Source of the DNA: AR5 sp041499965
GTDB taxonomy: Bacteria > Methylomirabilota > Methylomirabilia > Rokubacteriales > CSP1-6
NCBI GenBank assembly: GCA_041499965.1
Contig: JBGQLG010000100.1
Location: 1-19,551 of the forward strand
Direction: 5' to 3'
DNA: 19,551 nucleotides
The notes beneath the pieces were generated by a model that did no database searches, was not told the DNA's origin, and saw nothing but the letters and a program-made list of their open reading frames with translations. The number at the start of each line of letters is the position of its first letter. Within the stretch, counting starts at the first letter, position 1. A program made the position numbers and the translations under genes. Shown here in pieces: positions 1 to 6,375 of this stretch.

Positions 1-525
1 GAGATCGTCGAGGCGGTCGCGGCGAAGCAGGAAAAGGTGCTCGTGTTCACGCAGTTTCGCGAGGCCACCGAGCCGCTGGCGGCGTTCCTCGCGGGCCTGT
101 TCGGCCGCCCCGGGCTGGTCCTCCACGGCAGCACGCCGGTCCGGGCCCGCGGCGGGCTCGTGAAGCGCTTCCAGGACGACGCGACGGTCCCGTTCTTCGT
201 GCTGTCCGTGAAGGCGGGCGGCAGCGGCCTCAACCTCACCGCGGCCTCGCACGTGGTGCACTTCGACCGGTGGTGGAATCCCGCGGTCGAGGACCAGGCG
301 ACCGACCGCGCCTACCGCATCGGCCAGCACAAGAACGTGCTCGTGCACAAGCTCGTGTGCCGCGGCACCGTCGAGGAGCGCATCGACCGGCTCATCGAGG
401 ACAAGAAAACGATGGTGCGCGGCGTCCTGGCGGGCGGCGGCGAGACGCTGCTCACGGAGATGAGCGACGACGAGCTGATGGCCATGGTCGCGCTCGACCT
501 GCGGCGCGCCACGGCCGAAACGTGA
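1..525 (+). CDS. SNF2-family DEAD/DEAH helicase, C-terminal part (5' end outside window)
   Basis: This is the last 174 residues of a SWI2/SNF2-type ATP-dependent DNA translocase; the reading frame is open from base 1, so the start lies upstream. What remains is the second RecA-like lobe. It begins with the KVLVFTQF strand, followed by an LHGST segment, then helicase motif V (SVKAGGSGLNLTAASHVV) and motif VI (DQATDRAYRIGQ), which carries the arginine finger region. The order and wording of these motifs are diagnostic of bacterial SNF2 proteins (HelZ/RapA-like). The stop is 13 bases before the next gene, so the two are almost certainly co-transcribed. Such proteins move on double-stranded DNA and remodel bound proteins; in some defence systems (for example ZorD in type I Zorya) the helicase is an effector. 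The N-terminal lobe and any extra domains cannot be seen here. Confidence 0.93.
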   Translation, partial: EIVEAVAAKQEKVLVFTQFREATEPLAAFLAGLFGRPGLVLHGSTPVRARGGLVKRFQDDATVPFFVLSVKAGGSGLNLTAASHVVHFDRWWNPAVEDQATDRAYRIGQHKNVLVHKLVCRGTVEERIDRLIEDKKTMVRGVLAGGGETLLTEMSDDELMAMVALDLRRATAET

Positions 526-538
526 GATAAGGAGCGCG

Positions 539-1351
539 ATGGCCTGGTACGACAACGGCGAGTGGGCCTATTACCCGCCCTACATGTCGGTGGCGGAGAA
601 GAAGGCGCAGGGCGCCCGGGCCCTGGTGAAGCTGCTGAAGAAGAGCAAGCGCAAGGCCGAGCCGGTCGAGATCACGCACCGCAAGCGCCAGCTCTCCACC
701 ACGTTCTGGGGCCAGGCCTGGGCCGACAACCTCGCGCGCTACGCCGACCTGAGCAACCGCCTGCCGCGCGGGCGCACGTATCTGAGAAATGGCTCGGTGC
801 TGGACCTGGCGATCGCCGAGGGCCGGGTCGAGGCGTACGTCGCCGGCAGCGAGCTGTACCGGGTGACCATCGGCATCACCCCGCTGGCGAAGGCGCGCTG
901 GCGTCGTGTCGTCACACGTTGCACCGGTCGGATCGGCTCGCTCGTCGGCTTGCTACGCGGTGAGCTGTCTGATGACGTGCTGGCCGTGCTGACCCACGCG
1001 AAGGACGGGCTGTTTCCGGAACGTCGCGAGATGGCGCTCGACTGCTCGTGCCCGGACGCGGCCCAGGTGTGCAAGCACGTCGCCGCCGTCCTCTACGGCG
1101 TGGGCATCCGTCTCGACGCGAGGCCGGAGCTGTTCTTCGTGCTCCGCCGCGTGAACCAGGCGGAGCTGCTCAGCTCGGCCACCGCCGGCGCCGTGGCGCG
1201 CGCCCGCCCGGCCGCCGGCAAGCGCATCGCCGACGATCGACTGTCGGCGGTGTTCGGGATCGAGCTGGAGGACGCGCCGGCGAGGCTGGCGGGTCGTCAG
1301 TCTCGTCCGAGGAAGCGCCGACGGGCTCGCGTCTCCCATGGGGGGCGTTGA
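539..1351 (+). CDS. SWIM zinc-finger protein, partner of SNF2 helicase
   Basis: A 270-residue protein with a SWIM zinc-binding motif CxCx(n)CxH: Cys169, Cys171, Cys178 and His180 within the stretch CSCPDAAQVCKHVAAVLYGV. The N-terminus is aromatic-rich (MAWYDNGEWAYYPPY), followed by a basic segment around residues 32-50 and a FWGQAWADNL motif around 56-66, typical of bacterial SWIM proteins encoded next to SNF2 helicases. SWIM domains bind DNA or proteins. The C-terminal 25 residues are very Arg-rich and may contact nucleic acid. The start is supported by AAGGAG at 529-534, four bases before the ATG. The SNF2-SWIM pair is common in actinobacteria, myxobacteria and other high-GC groups as a presumed chromatin or repair module, so pairing with the downstream motor genes need not be specific. 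Confidence 0.9.
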   Translation: MAWYDNGEWAYYPPYMSVAEKKAQGARALVKLLKKSKRKAEPVEITHRKRQLSTTFWGQAWADNLARYADLSNRLPRGRTYLRNGSVLDLAIAEGRVEAYVAGSELYRVTIGITPLAKARWRRVVTRCTGRIGSLVGLLRGELSDDVLAVLTHAKDGLFPERREMALDCSCPDAAQVCKHVAAVLYGVGIRLDARPELFFVLRRVNQAELLSSATAGAVARARPAAGKRIADDRLSAVFGIELEDAPARLAGRQSRPRKRRRARVSHGGR

Positions 1352-1525
1352 GCCCGGGCCCAGGTTCTTCGACTGCGGCACTTCGGACGGAACCCCGGCG
1401 AGATTTTCCGCCCTGTCGTTCCGCCAGGCCCGCCCGTAGGGGAAATCCCCCGGGCCTGCAGCGAGACGGGCGCGGATCGCGCCTGGCACACGACTTGAAC
1501 CCTCGGGGCGGACGTCAAGCACCTC

Positions 1526-2506
1526 ATGACGATCTGGGCCACCGTCACCGGAATCTTCGCACGTGACGTCGCCATCGGGGGACTCACCAGCCCGCTGCTG
1601 AGCTGGCTGGCCGCAGTCGGCTTGCTGGTCTTTTTCGGCTGGCAGGTCAGGCGGCTCCTCGCCGGCATCGCACGCGCACGCGCGCCCTTCGCTGCCCTGC
1701 GGCCCCTGCTTGCCGCGCTCGCGCAGGAAGTCGAGGCCTCGGACCTCTCGCGGACCTACGACCGCGCCTGGTCCATCGGCCGCAATGGCAAACCCGACGA
1801 GCCGGGCGCCATCAACATCGACCGGCTCACCGCCCTCGACGCGACGATGCGGGAGAGCGACGCCTTCCGGCGGCCCTGGATCCAGTTCCGCAAGACGCTG
1901 CTGATCGAGCACGTGTCGTGGTTCAAGGAGCCCCGCATCTTCAGCACGCGGCGGTCGGAAGAGTTCTTCAGCCAGGAGGCAGTACTGGGCGCCTCGATCG
2001 ACCTCGGGTTCTTCAGCCAGGTGCCGGCCCTCGTCACCGGGTTCGGCCTGCTGCTGACGTTCGTCGCGATCTGCCTCGGGCTGAGCCGCCTGCACGCCGA
2101 CGGCGCGGCCATCACGGGCGTGCAGGGGCTCGTGAATGGGCTGGCCGGGAAGTTCCTCACCTCGATCGTGGCGCTGGTGTGCGCGAACGTCTTCATCCTG
2201 CTGGAGCGTCCGGCCGTGCGCCGTCTCCTCGCCCTGCACGCCGAGTTCGTGGCGCTCCTGGACGAATCGTTCCCACGCCGGACCCTGGAGGATCTGCTCG
2301 ACGCGCTCGCCCGGCAGCAGGCCCTCCGCCCGGCCGCGGCCCCGGCCGTCGAGATGGACGAGGCCGAGCCCTCGGCGCACGAGATCCAGCGGCGGCTCGG
2401 CGCCTCGATCGATGCGCTGACCTCGGTGGTCCGCCTGCTCGCCGTTCGGCTCGACGCGCCCGTGGCCCCCTCGACGACCGCCACCTCGCGTCGCACGGCC
2501 GCCTGA
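1526..2506 (+). CDS. ZorA-like MotA/TolQ/ExbB-family proton-channel protein
   Basis: A 326-residue membrane protein of the MotA/TolQ/ExbB superfamily. One hydrophobic segment lies near residues 22-44. A soluble region of about 120 residues follows, then two adjacent helices near 166-188 (SQVPALVTGFGLLLTFVAIC) and 207-228 (GKFLTSIVALVCANVFILLE). The Pro-x-Leu-x-Thr-Gly-x-Gly-Leu-Leu-x-Thr-Phe pattern and the following Lys-Phe-x-Thr-Ser-Ile helix are the form seen in ZorA, rather than in flagellar MotA. The family forms pentameric ion channels around two MotB/ZorB-type subunits. The next gene, 30 bases on, encodes exactly such a partner. The C-terminal tail after the last helix is only about 98 residues, whereas the E. 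coli type I ZorA I know has a tail of several hundred residues. The ATG has only a weak purine-rich site upstream. A general ExbB/TolQ-type role remains possible. Confidence 0.78.
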   Translation: MTIWATVTGIFARDVAIGGLTSPLLSWLAAVGLLVFFGWQVRRLLAGIARARAPFAALRPLLAALAQEVEASDLSRTYDRAWSIGRNGKPDEPGAINIDRLTALDATMRESDAFRRPWIQFRKTLLIEHVSWFKEPRIFSTRRSEEFFSQEAVLGASIDLGFFSQVPALVTGFGLLLTFVAICLGLSRLHADGAAITGVQGLVNGLAGKFLTSIVALVCANVFILLERPAVRRLLALHAEFVALLDESFPRRTLEDLLDALARQQALRPAAAPAVEMDEAEPSAHEIQRRLGASIDALTSVVRLLAVRLDAPVAPSTTATSRRTAA

Positions 2507-2536
2507 ACGGCGCCCTCGTGAGCGGAGACCGGCCTC

Positions 2537-3211
2537 GTGGATAGTCTTCGGCCTGGCGGCCACCACGCCGGATCCAGCCACACCGTCACCGTCGGCGTGA
2601 CCGATCTCATGACCTCGCTGGCGGTCATCTTCGTGCTCCTCCTGGTCGTCTTCGTCAACGCCTCGCGCTCGACCGAGAAGCCGGCGGGGCCCCCGCAGCT
2701 GCGTACCGCCGCCGAGCAGACTCGCGCGACGTTGCAGCCGGCTTCGCCTCCGGGGCTCACGGTCGAGACCGATCCCGTCGACCCGCAGGCGCTGCGCGTG
2801 GTCATCCCGGAGAGCCGGCTGAACTTCGAGTTCGGCAAGAGCACACTCTCGCCGGCCGCGGATCGATTCCTGGCCGAGCTGATGCCGGCCTATGCCGCCG
2901 CCTTCTGTGGTGGGCTACGCCAGCAGGTGGCGGGAATCGTGATCGAGGGCCACACCGACGATCTGGGCAGCGACGTCCTGAATCTACGGCTGAGCCAGGA
3001 GCGCTCGTTCCGCGTGCTGGTCCGCGGACTGGAAGCGATCAGAGCCTCCGCCCCCCTGCTCCACACCTGCTTCTCGGAGCTGGCCTCCGCCAGCGGCCGC
3101 GGCAAGTACGATCTCCTCTACGACGACCAGCACCGCCCCGATCGCGACCGCAGCCGGCGCGTCGTGTTCAAGATCCTCCTCCGTCCGATCGCCGGCTCCG
3201 CCAGCTACTGA
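2537..3211 (+). CDS. ZorB-like OmpA/MotB-family peptidoglycan-binding stator protein
   Basis: A 224-residue single-pass inner-membrane protein. The transmembrane helix at about residues 21-41 starts with Asp23 in the pattern VTDLMTSLAVIFVLLLVVF. That aspartate sits where MotB and ZorB carry their proton-accepting Asp. The periplasmic OmpA-like domain covers about residues 90-215: LNFEFGKSTLSP (95-106), EGHTDD (137-142), LSQERSFRV (152-160) and RDRSRRVVF (203-211), the usual peptidoglycan-binding motifs. It starts with GTG, preceded by GGAG at 2523-2526. Together with the upstream channel protein it should form a peptidoglycan-anchored, ion-driven motor; in Zorya defence this motor responds to phage-caused envelope disturbance. 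The TGA stop (3209-3211) lies inside the left arm of palindromic element 1. A TolR/MotB-like housekeeping role cannot be excluded. Confidence 0.8.
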   Translation: MDSLRPGGHHAGSSHTVTVGVTDLMTSLAVIFVLLLVVFVNASRSTEKPAGPPQLRTAAEQTRATLQPASPPGLTVETDPVDPQALRVVIPESRLNFEFGKSTLSPAADRFLAELMPAYAAAFCGGLRQQVAGIVIEGHTDDLGSDVLNLRLSQERSFRVLVRGLEAIRASAPLLHTCFSELASASGRGKYDLLYDDQHRPDRDRSRRVVFKILLRPIAGSASY

Positions 3212-3504
3212 CGCTCGCGGGCTCGGGTGACGCCGCGGATCGTGCGTGGAGCCCGCGGGCGCGGGTGGGGCTCTTCGGGCGCGAACCAGGGCGAGCCGAA
3301 CCGGGCGGGCTGGCTGCCGGCGGGGCGAGCGAGCCGCCCACGCTCGACAGCCCACGCCCCAGCCCCCTTTGGGGGATGGGGGGTCGAGCGAGCCCCGCCC
3401 GCGTGCTAGAGGCGAGCCCTGGGCGTGCCCGAAGAGCCCCACCCGCGCCCGCGGGCTCCACGCACGATCCGCGGCGTCACCCGAGCCCACGAGCGTCAGT
3501 AGCT
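3203..3504. repeat. Palindromic element 1 (78-bp inverted arms around a conserved core)
   Basis: The arms at 3203-3280 and 3427-3504 are reverse complements over 78 bp with a single mismatch (3218 against 3489). The core is 3281-3426, with a C-run/G-run hairpin at 3357-3381 (CCCCAGCCCCC, TTT, GGGGGATGGGG). Inner pairing also includes CGCTCGA with TCGAGCG on both sides of the apex. The core shares GGCGAGCGAGCCGCCCACG and the apex with element 2, and ACGCTCGAC and the apex with element 3. The left arm contains the last nine coding bases of the ZorB-like gene, including its stop. No open frame inside looks like a real protein. I do not recognise the family. Likely roles are terminator, RNA structure or non-autonomous mobile element. 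Confidence 0.9.
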
Positions 3505-3565
3505 CGGGCCACGCGGCTCGAAGCGACGGCCTCGCAGCGTCGCCAAGAGCATGCGGAGGCGCGGC

Positions 3566-3582
3566 GGTTGCCGTATCGTGGC
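3566..3582 (+). promoter_or_regulatory. Putative promoter element GGTTGCCGTATCGTGGC upstream of cupin gene
   Basis: An exact copy of a 17-base sequence that also lies in front of the dioxygenase gene (10102-10118) and, with one change, the Uma2 gene (13501-13517). TATCGT at 3574-3579 is the presumed -10 hexamer. No convincing -35 box is found 16-18 bases upstream here, which makes this the weakest of the plus-strand copies. It lies 59 bases past the end of palindromic element 1. Confidence 0.45.
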
Positions 3583-3634
3583 GCCGGGAGGCTACGACCA
3601 TGCCGAGGTTGGCCGCTACTTCGAGGCCATGACG

Positions 3635-4165
3635 ATGCTCAGGCCGATTCGCCGGGTCGTCACCGGTCACAATGCGCAGGGCAAGTCGGTCATCGTGACT
3701 GACGCCCCGTCGCCGCACGTGCTCACCATTCCCGGCGTGCCGACCTTCGGCATGACGAACCTCTGGGTCACCGACGCCGCCCCGGCCGACAACGCCGGCG
3801 CCCGCGACGGGGCCGCGCGCCCCGTCGTCCTCGAGCCGCCGGCCAGCGGCACGATCTTCCGCGTCGTGGAGTTTCCGCCCGACAGCACGCTGGCCGGCTT
3901 CGACCGCACGACCGCCTTCGAGTCGATGGGCGCCGGCCACGCGATGGACCGGGACGCCGCGCGCCACCCCGGCATGCACAAGACCGCGACGGTGGACTAC
4001 GCGATCGTCCTGAGCGGCGAGATCTGGGCGCTGATGGACGAGGGCGAGACCCTCCTGAAGACCGGCGACGTGCTCGTGCAGCGCGGCACCAACCACGCGT
4101 GGAGCAACCGCGGCGCGGGGCCGTGCCTGGTGGCGTTCATCCTGGTGTCCGCTAAGCCCGTGTGA
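3635..4165 (+). CDS. Cupin-domain protein
   Basis: A 176-residue single-domain cupin. The N-terminus MLRPIRRVVTGHN is typical of a family of small bacterial cupins annotated only by fold. The double-stranded beta-barrel occupies the C-terminal half. First motif region: HPGMHKTATVDYAIVLSGE (111-129), with His111, His115, Asp121 and Glu129 as possible metal ligands. Second motif: GDVLVQRGTNHAW (144-156), with His154. The reaction is unknown; related proteins are proposed to be dioxygenases, isomerases or ligand-binding proteins. ATG 3635 is preferred because GAGG at 3623-3626 is eight bases away; ATG 3629 in the same frame is too close to that site but possible. The gene is flanked on both sides by palindromic elements and appears monocistronic. 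Confidence 0.85.
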   Translation: MLRPIRRVVTGHNAQGKSVIVTDAPSPHVLTIPGVPTFGMTNLWVTDAAPADNAGARDGAARPVVLEPPASGTIFRVVEFPPDSTLAGFDRTTAFESMGAGHAMDRDAARHPGMHKTATVDYAIVLSGEIWALMDEGETLLKTGDVLVQRGTNHAWSNRGAGPCLVAFILVSAKPV

Positions 4166-4195
4166 ACACCGACCGGATCAGGGCCGACACCCGCC

Positions 4196-4488
4196 AATGA
4201 CTCTCGTGGAATTGGGTGACGCCGGGGCGCGGGGTCCGGGGTCGGGCGCCGGTCCGCGGGCGCGCCATCATGGCGAGCCGTGGTCGCCGTTCGAGCGCCG
4301 GGCCCGGCGAGCGAGCCGCCCACGATTCAGTTTGTTCGCGCCCCAGCCCCCTTGGGGGGATGGGGGGCCCGAGCGAGCCGGGCCCGGAGCGAGTTACGGC
4401 GACAGGCGAGCCATGCCGGCACGCCCGCGGACCGGCGCCCGACCCCGGACCCCGCGCCCCGGCGTCACCCAATTCCGCGAGAGTCATT
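4196..4488. repeat. Palindromic element 2 (67-bp inverted arms around a conserved core)
   Basis: The arms at 4196-4262 and 4422-4488 are reverse complements over 67 bp with one mismatch (4207 against 4477). The core is 4263-4421, with the apex hairpin at 4341-4364. It fills the space between the convergent cupin and ABC ATPase genes, and its right arm holds the stop codon of the ATPase (complement of 4484-4486). The outer arm sequence (TGACTCTCG, then GGGTGACGCC) matches the outer arm of element 1 in pattern, but the inner arm sequence is unrelated to it. This element accounts for the whole gene-free stretch apart from about 30 bases after the cupin stop. Confidence 0.9.
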
Positions 4489-5488
4489 CGCGCCGCCCCG
4501 CCCCCTCCGGGACCGCCGCCTCGTAGAGGTAGCAGGCCACGTCGTGCGTCGCGGCGACCGGCCGCAGGGCCGGGGGCGCGTCCCCGCAGCGCGGCATCGC
4601 GAACGGGCACCGCGTGCGGAAGCGGCAGCCGGAGGGCGGATCGATCGCGTTCGGCGGATCGCCGGCGAGGGGTGGCCGGTCCAGGCGCCGGTCGGGATCC
4701 AGGCTCGGCGCCGAGGCGAAGAGTGCCTGGGTGTAGGGATGCTTCGGCGACTGCGCGAGAGCATCGGCCGTCCCGGACTCCACGACCTCGCCCAGGTACA
4801 TGACGAGCACCCGGCTGCTGACGTACTCGATCACGTTCAGGTCGTGCGAGATGAACACGTAGGTGAGCGCGCGCTCCTCCTTCAGGTCTTGCAGGAGGTT
4901 GAGCACCTGCGCCTGGACCGACTTGTCGAGCGCGGACACCGGCTCGTCGAGGACCAGGAGCTTGGGGTCGAGCACGAGCGCGCGCGCGATGTTCACGCGC
5001 TGGCGCTGGCCCCCGCTCAGCTCGTGCGCATACCGACGGCCGTAGAGCCGCGGATCGAGGCCGACGCGGCCCAGCAGCACCCGGGCCCGCTCGCGCGCCT
5101 CGCCGCGCGGCGTCCCGTGCACGAGCAGGCTGAACGCGACGGCGTCCTCCATCGTGAGGCGAGGGTTCAGCGACGCGTACGGGTCCTGGAACACGAGCTG
5201 CATGTCGCGGCGCAAGCGCTTCAGGCGCGCCGGCGACGCGCGATGCACGTCCTCACCGCCAAACGTCAGGCTGCCGGCGTCGGCCTCGATCAGGCGCAGG
5301 AGGAGCCGCGCCAGCGTCGACTTGCCACAGCCCGACTCGCCCACGATCCCCAGCGTCTCGGTCGCGTGGACGTCGAACGACACCCCGTCGACGGCGCGCA
5401 CCCAGGCGTACGGGCGCTGCAGCACGCCGCCGCGCAGCGGAAAGTGCTTGCGCAACCCGCGCGCCTGCAGCAGCGGCGCCGGGCTCAG
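4484..5488 (-). CDS. Opp/Dpp-type ABC importer ATP-binding protein (second ATPase, OppF/DppF-like)
   Basis: A 334-residue nucleotide-binding subunit. Walker A is GESGCGKST (50-58), the Q-loop is FQDPYASLNPR, the signature is LSGGQRQR (157-164), and Walker B is LLVLDEP (177-183). The C-terminal oligopeptide-transporter extension starts at HPY (250-252) and contains four cysteines (288, 294, 301, 319) in the spacing seen in DppD/DppF-type ATPases that can hold an iron-sulfur cluster. It powers peptide or related solute import with the upstream subunits. No ATG or GTG fits the start: the frame enters from inside the permease gene, and the best start is CTG at 5488, overlapping the permease stop as CTGA, with GGAG eight bases upstream. 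The next in-frame TTG (5455) would cut the first beta strand. The stop is within palindromic element 2. Confidence 0.93.
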   Translation of the reverse strand: MSPAPLLQARGLRKHFPLRGGVLQRPYAWVRAVDGVSFDVHATETLGIVGESGCGKSTLARLLLRLIEADAGSLTFGGEDVHRASPARLKRLRRDMQLVFQDPYASLNPRLTMEDAVAFSLLVHGTPRGEARERARVLLGRVGLDPRLYGRRYAHELSGGQRQRVNIARALVLDPKLLVLDEPVSALDKSVQAQVLNLLQDLKEERALTYVFISHDLNVIEYVSSRVLVMYLGEVVESGTADALAQSPKHPYTQALFASAPSLDPDRRLDRPPLAGDPPNAIDPPSGCRFRTRCPFAMPRCGDAPPALRPVAATHDVACYLYEAAVPEGAGRRE

Positions 5489-6375
5489 CTTCGGATCTCC
5501 ATCGCGTCGCGCAGGCCGTCGGCGAGCAGGTTGAACGCCATCGAGGTGACGAAGATCGCGAGCCCTGGCAGCGCGGGCACCACCGCGTTCACGTAGATCG
5601 ACTGGCGCAGCGTGTTCAGCATCAGCCCCCACTCCGCCGCCGGCGGCGTGACGCCGAGCCCGAGGAACGACAGCCCGGCGGCGAGGATGATGGACAGCGA
5701 CACCTGGGTGCTCGCGAACACCAGGATGGGGCCGAGCACGTTCGCGAGGAGATGGTGACGCAGGATCGGGCCCACGCCGCTGCCGCTCGCCCGCGCGGCC
5801 GCGATGTACTCGAGGCCCTTCACCTGCACGGTGGCGGACTCCGCCACCCGCACGACGCGTGGCACGAACACGATCGAGAGCGCGATGAGGGTGTTGGCCA
5901 GGCCGGGCCCGAGCGCGCCGGAGATCGCGATGGCCAGCAGGACGGCCGGAAACGCGTAGAAGATGTCCATCGTCCGCATCACGAGCGTGTTCGTGAGCCC
6001 CCCGACGTAGCCGGCCAGCACGCCCAGCCCGGTGCCCAGCCCCAATCCGACCAGGACCGGCGTCAGCGCGGCCACCAGGGTCATCCGGCCCCCCCACAGC
6101 AGGCGGCTCAGCATGTCGCGACCCTGCTCATCCGTCCCCAGGAGGTGCGCCGGCGCCCCGACCGGCGCCAGCCGCAGGCGAATCGAGCCGGCATCCGGGT
6201 CGAAGGGCGCGAGCCACGGCGCCAGCACGGCGGAGAGCACGATGAGGGTGAGCGCCGTCCCGGCCACGAGCGTCATCCGATCGTGCGCGAGTCGCCACCC
6301 GACCGTGCGCCAGTAGGACATCGGAGCCCCGGCGACGGGCTCAAGGTCGTGCGGCAGCGCGCCGGCGATGGCCAT
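5485..6375 (-). CDS. Opp/Dpp-type ABC importer permease (DppC/OppC-like)
   Basis: A 296-residue inner-membrane permease with an N-terminal cytoplasmic stretch, a first helix (TLVAGTALTLIVLSAVLAPW), the DppC-type periplasmic segment with LGTDEQGRDMLSRLLWG, then about five further helices. The EAA-type cytoplasmic loop YIAAARASGSGVGPILRHH contacts the ATPases. The LGTDxxGRD motif is characteristic of the DppC/OppC branch. The start ATG shares one base with the upstream permease stop (TGATG), and the stop overlaps the next gene's CTG, so translation is coupled on both sides. It forms the transmembrane pore with the DppB-like protein. Confidence 0.94.
   Translation of the reverse strand: MAIAGALPHDLEPVAGAPMSYWRTVGWRLAHDRMTLVAGTALTLIVLSAVLAPWLAPFDPDAGSIRLRLAPVGAPAHLLGTDEQGRDMLSRLLWGGRMTLVAALTPVLVGLGLGTGLGVLAGYVGGLTNTLVMRTMDIFYAFPAVLLAIAISGALGPGLANTLIALSIVFVPRVVRVAESATVQVKGLEYIAAARASGSGVGPILRHHLLANVLGPILVFASTQVSLSIILAAGLSFLGLGVTPPAAEWGLMLNTLRQSIYVNAVVPALPGLAIFVTSMAFNLLADGLRDAMEIRS

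Noticed and set aside
1436..1470. A small hairpin (AGGGGAAATCCCC) in the SWIM to ZorA-like gap as a terminator
   Set aside because: The stem is short and not followed by a T-run. It does not by itself decide whether the two gene pairs are separately transcribed.
1484..1498. A sigma-54-like promoter before the ZorA-like gene (TGGCAC, five bases, TTGAA)
   Set aside because: The -24 part is perfect and the spacing fits, but the essential GC of the -12 element is GA, and no activator gene or upstream binding site was seen. It is left as a note only.
953..2581. A long open frame on the minus strand opposite the SWIM and ZorA-like genes
   Set aside because: Composition is Arg/Gly/Pro-rich low-complexity translation typical of antisense frames in high-GC DNA; no domain is recognisable, and the plus-strand genes are well supported.
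3203..3504. Inverted arms as an assembly or amplification chimera
   Set aside because: Three copies share a related core with different arms, lie between correctly ended genes, and carry point differences between arms. An artefact would not produce a conserved core. Long reads should still confirm it.
4197..4803. Open frames running through palindromic element 2
   Set aside because: They are created by the GC-rich inverted arms, consist of Arg/Pro/Gly runs, and have no homology I can recognise; similar frames occur in elements 1 and 3.
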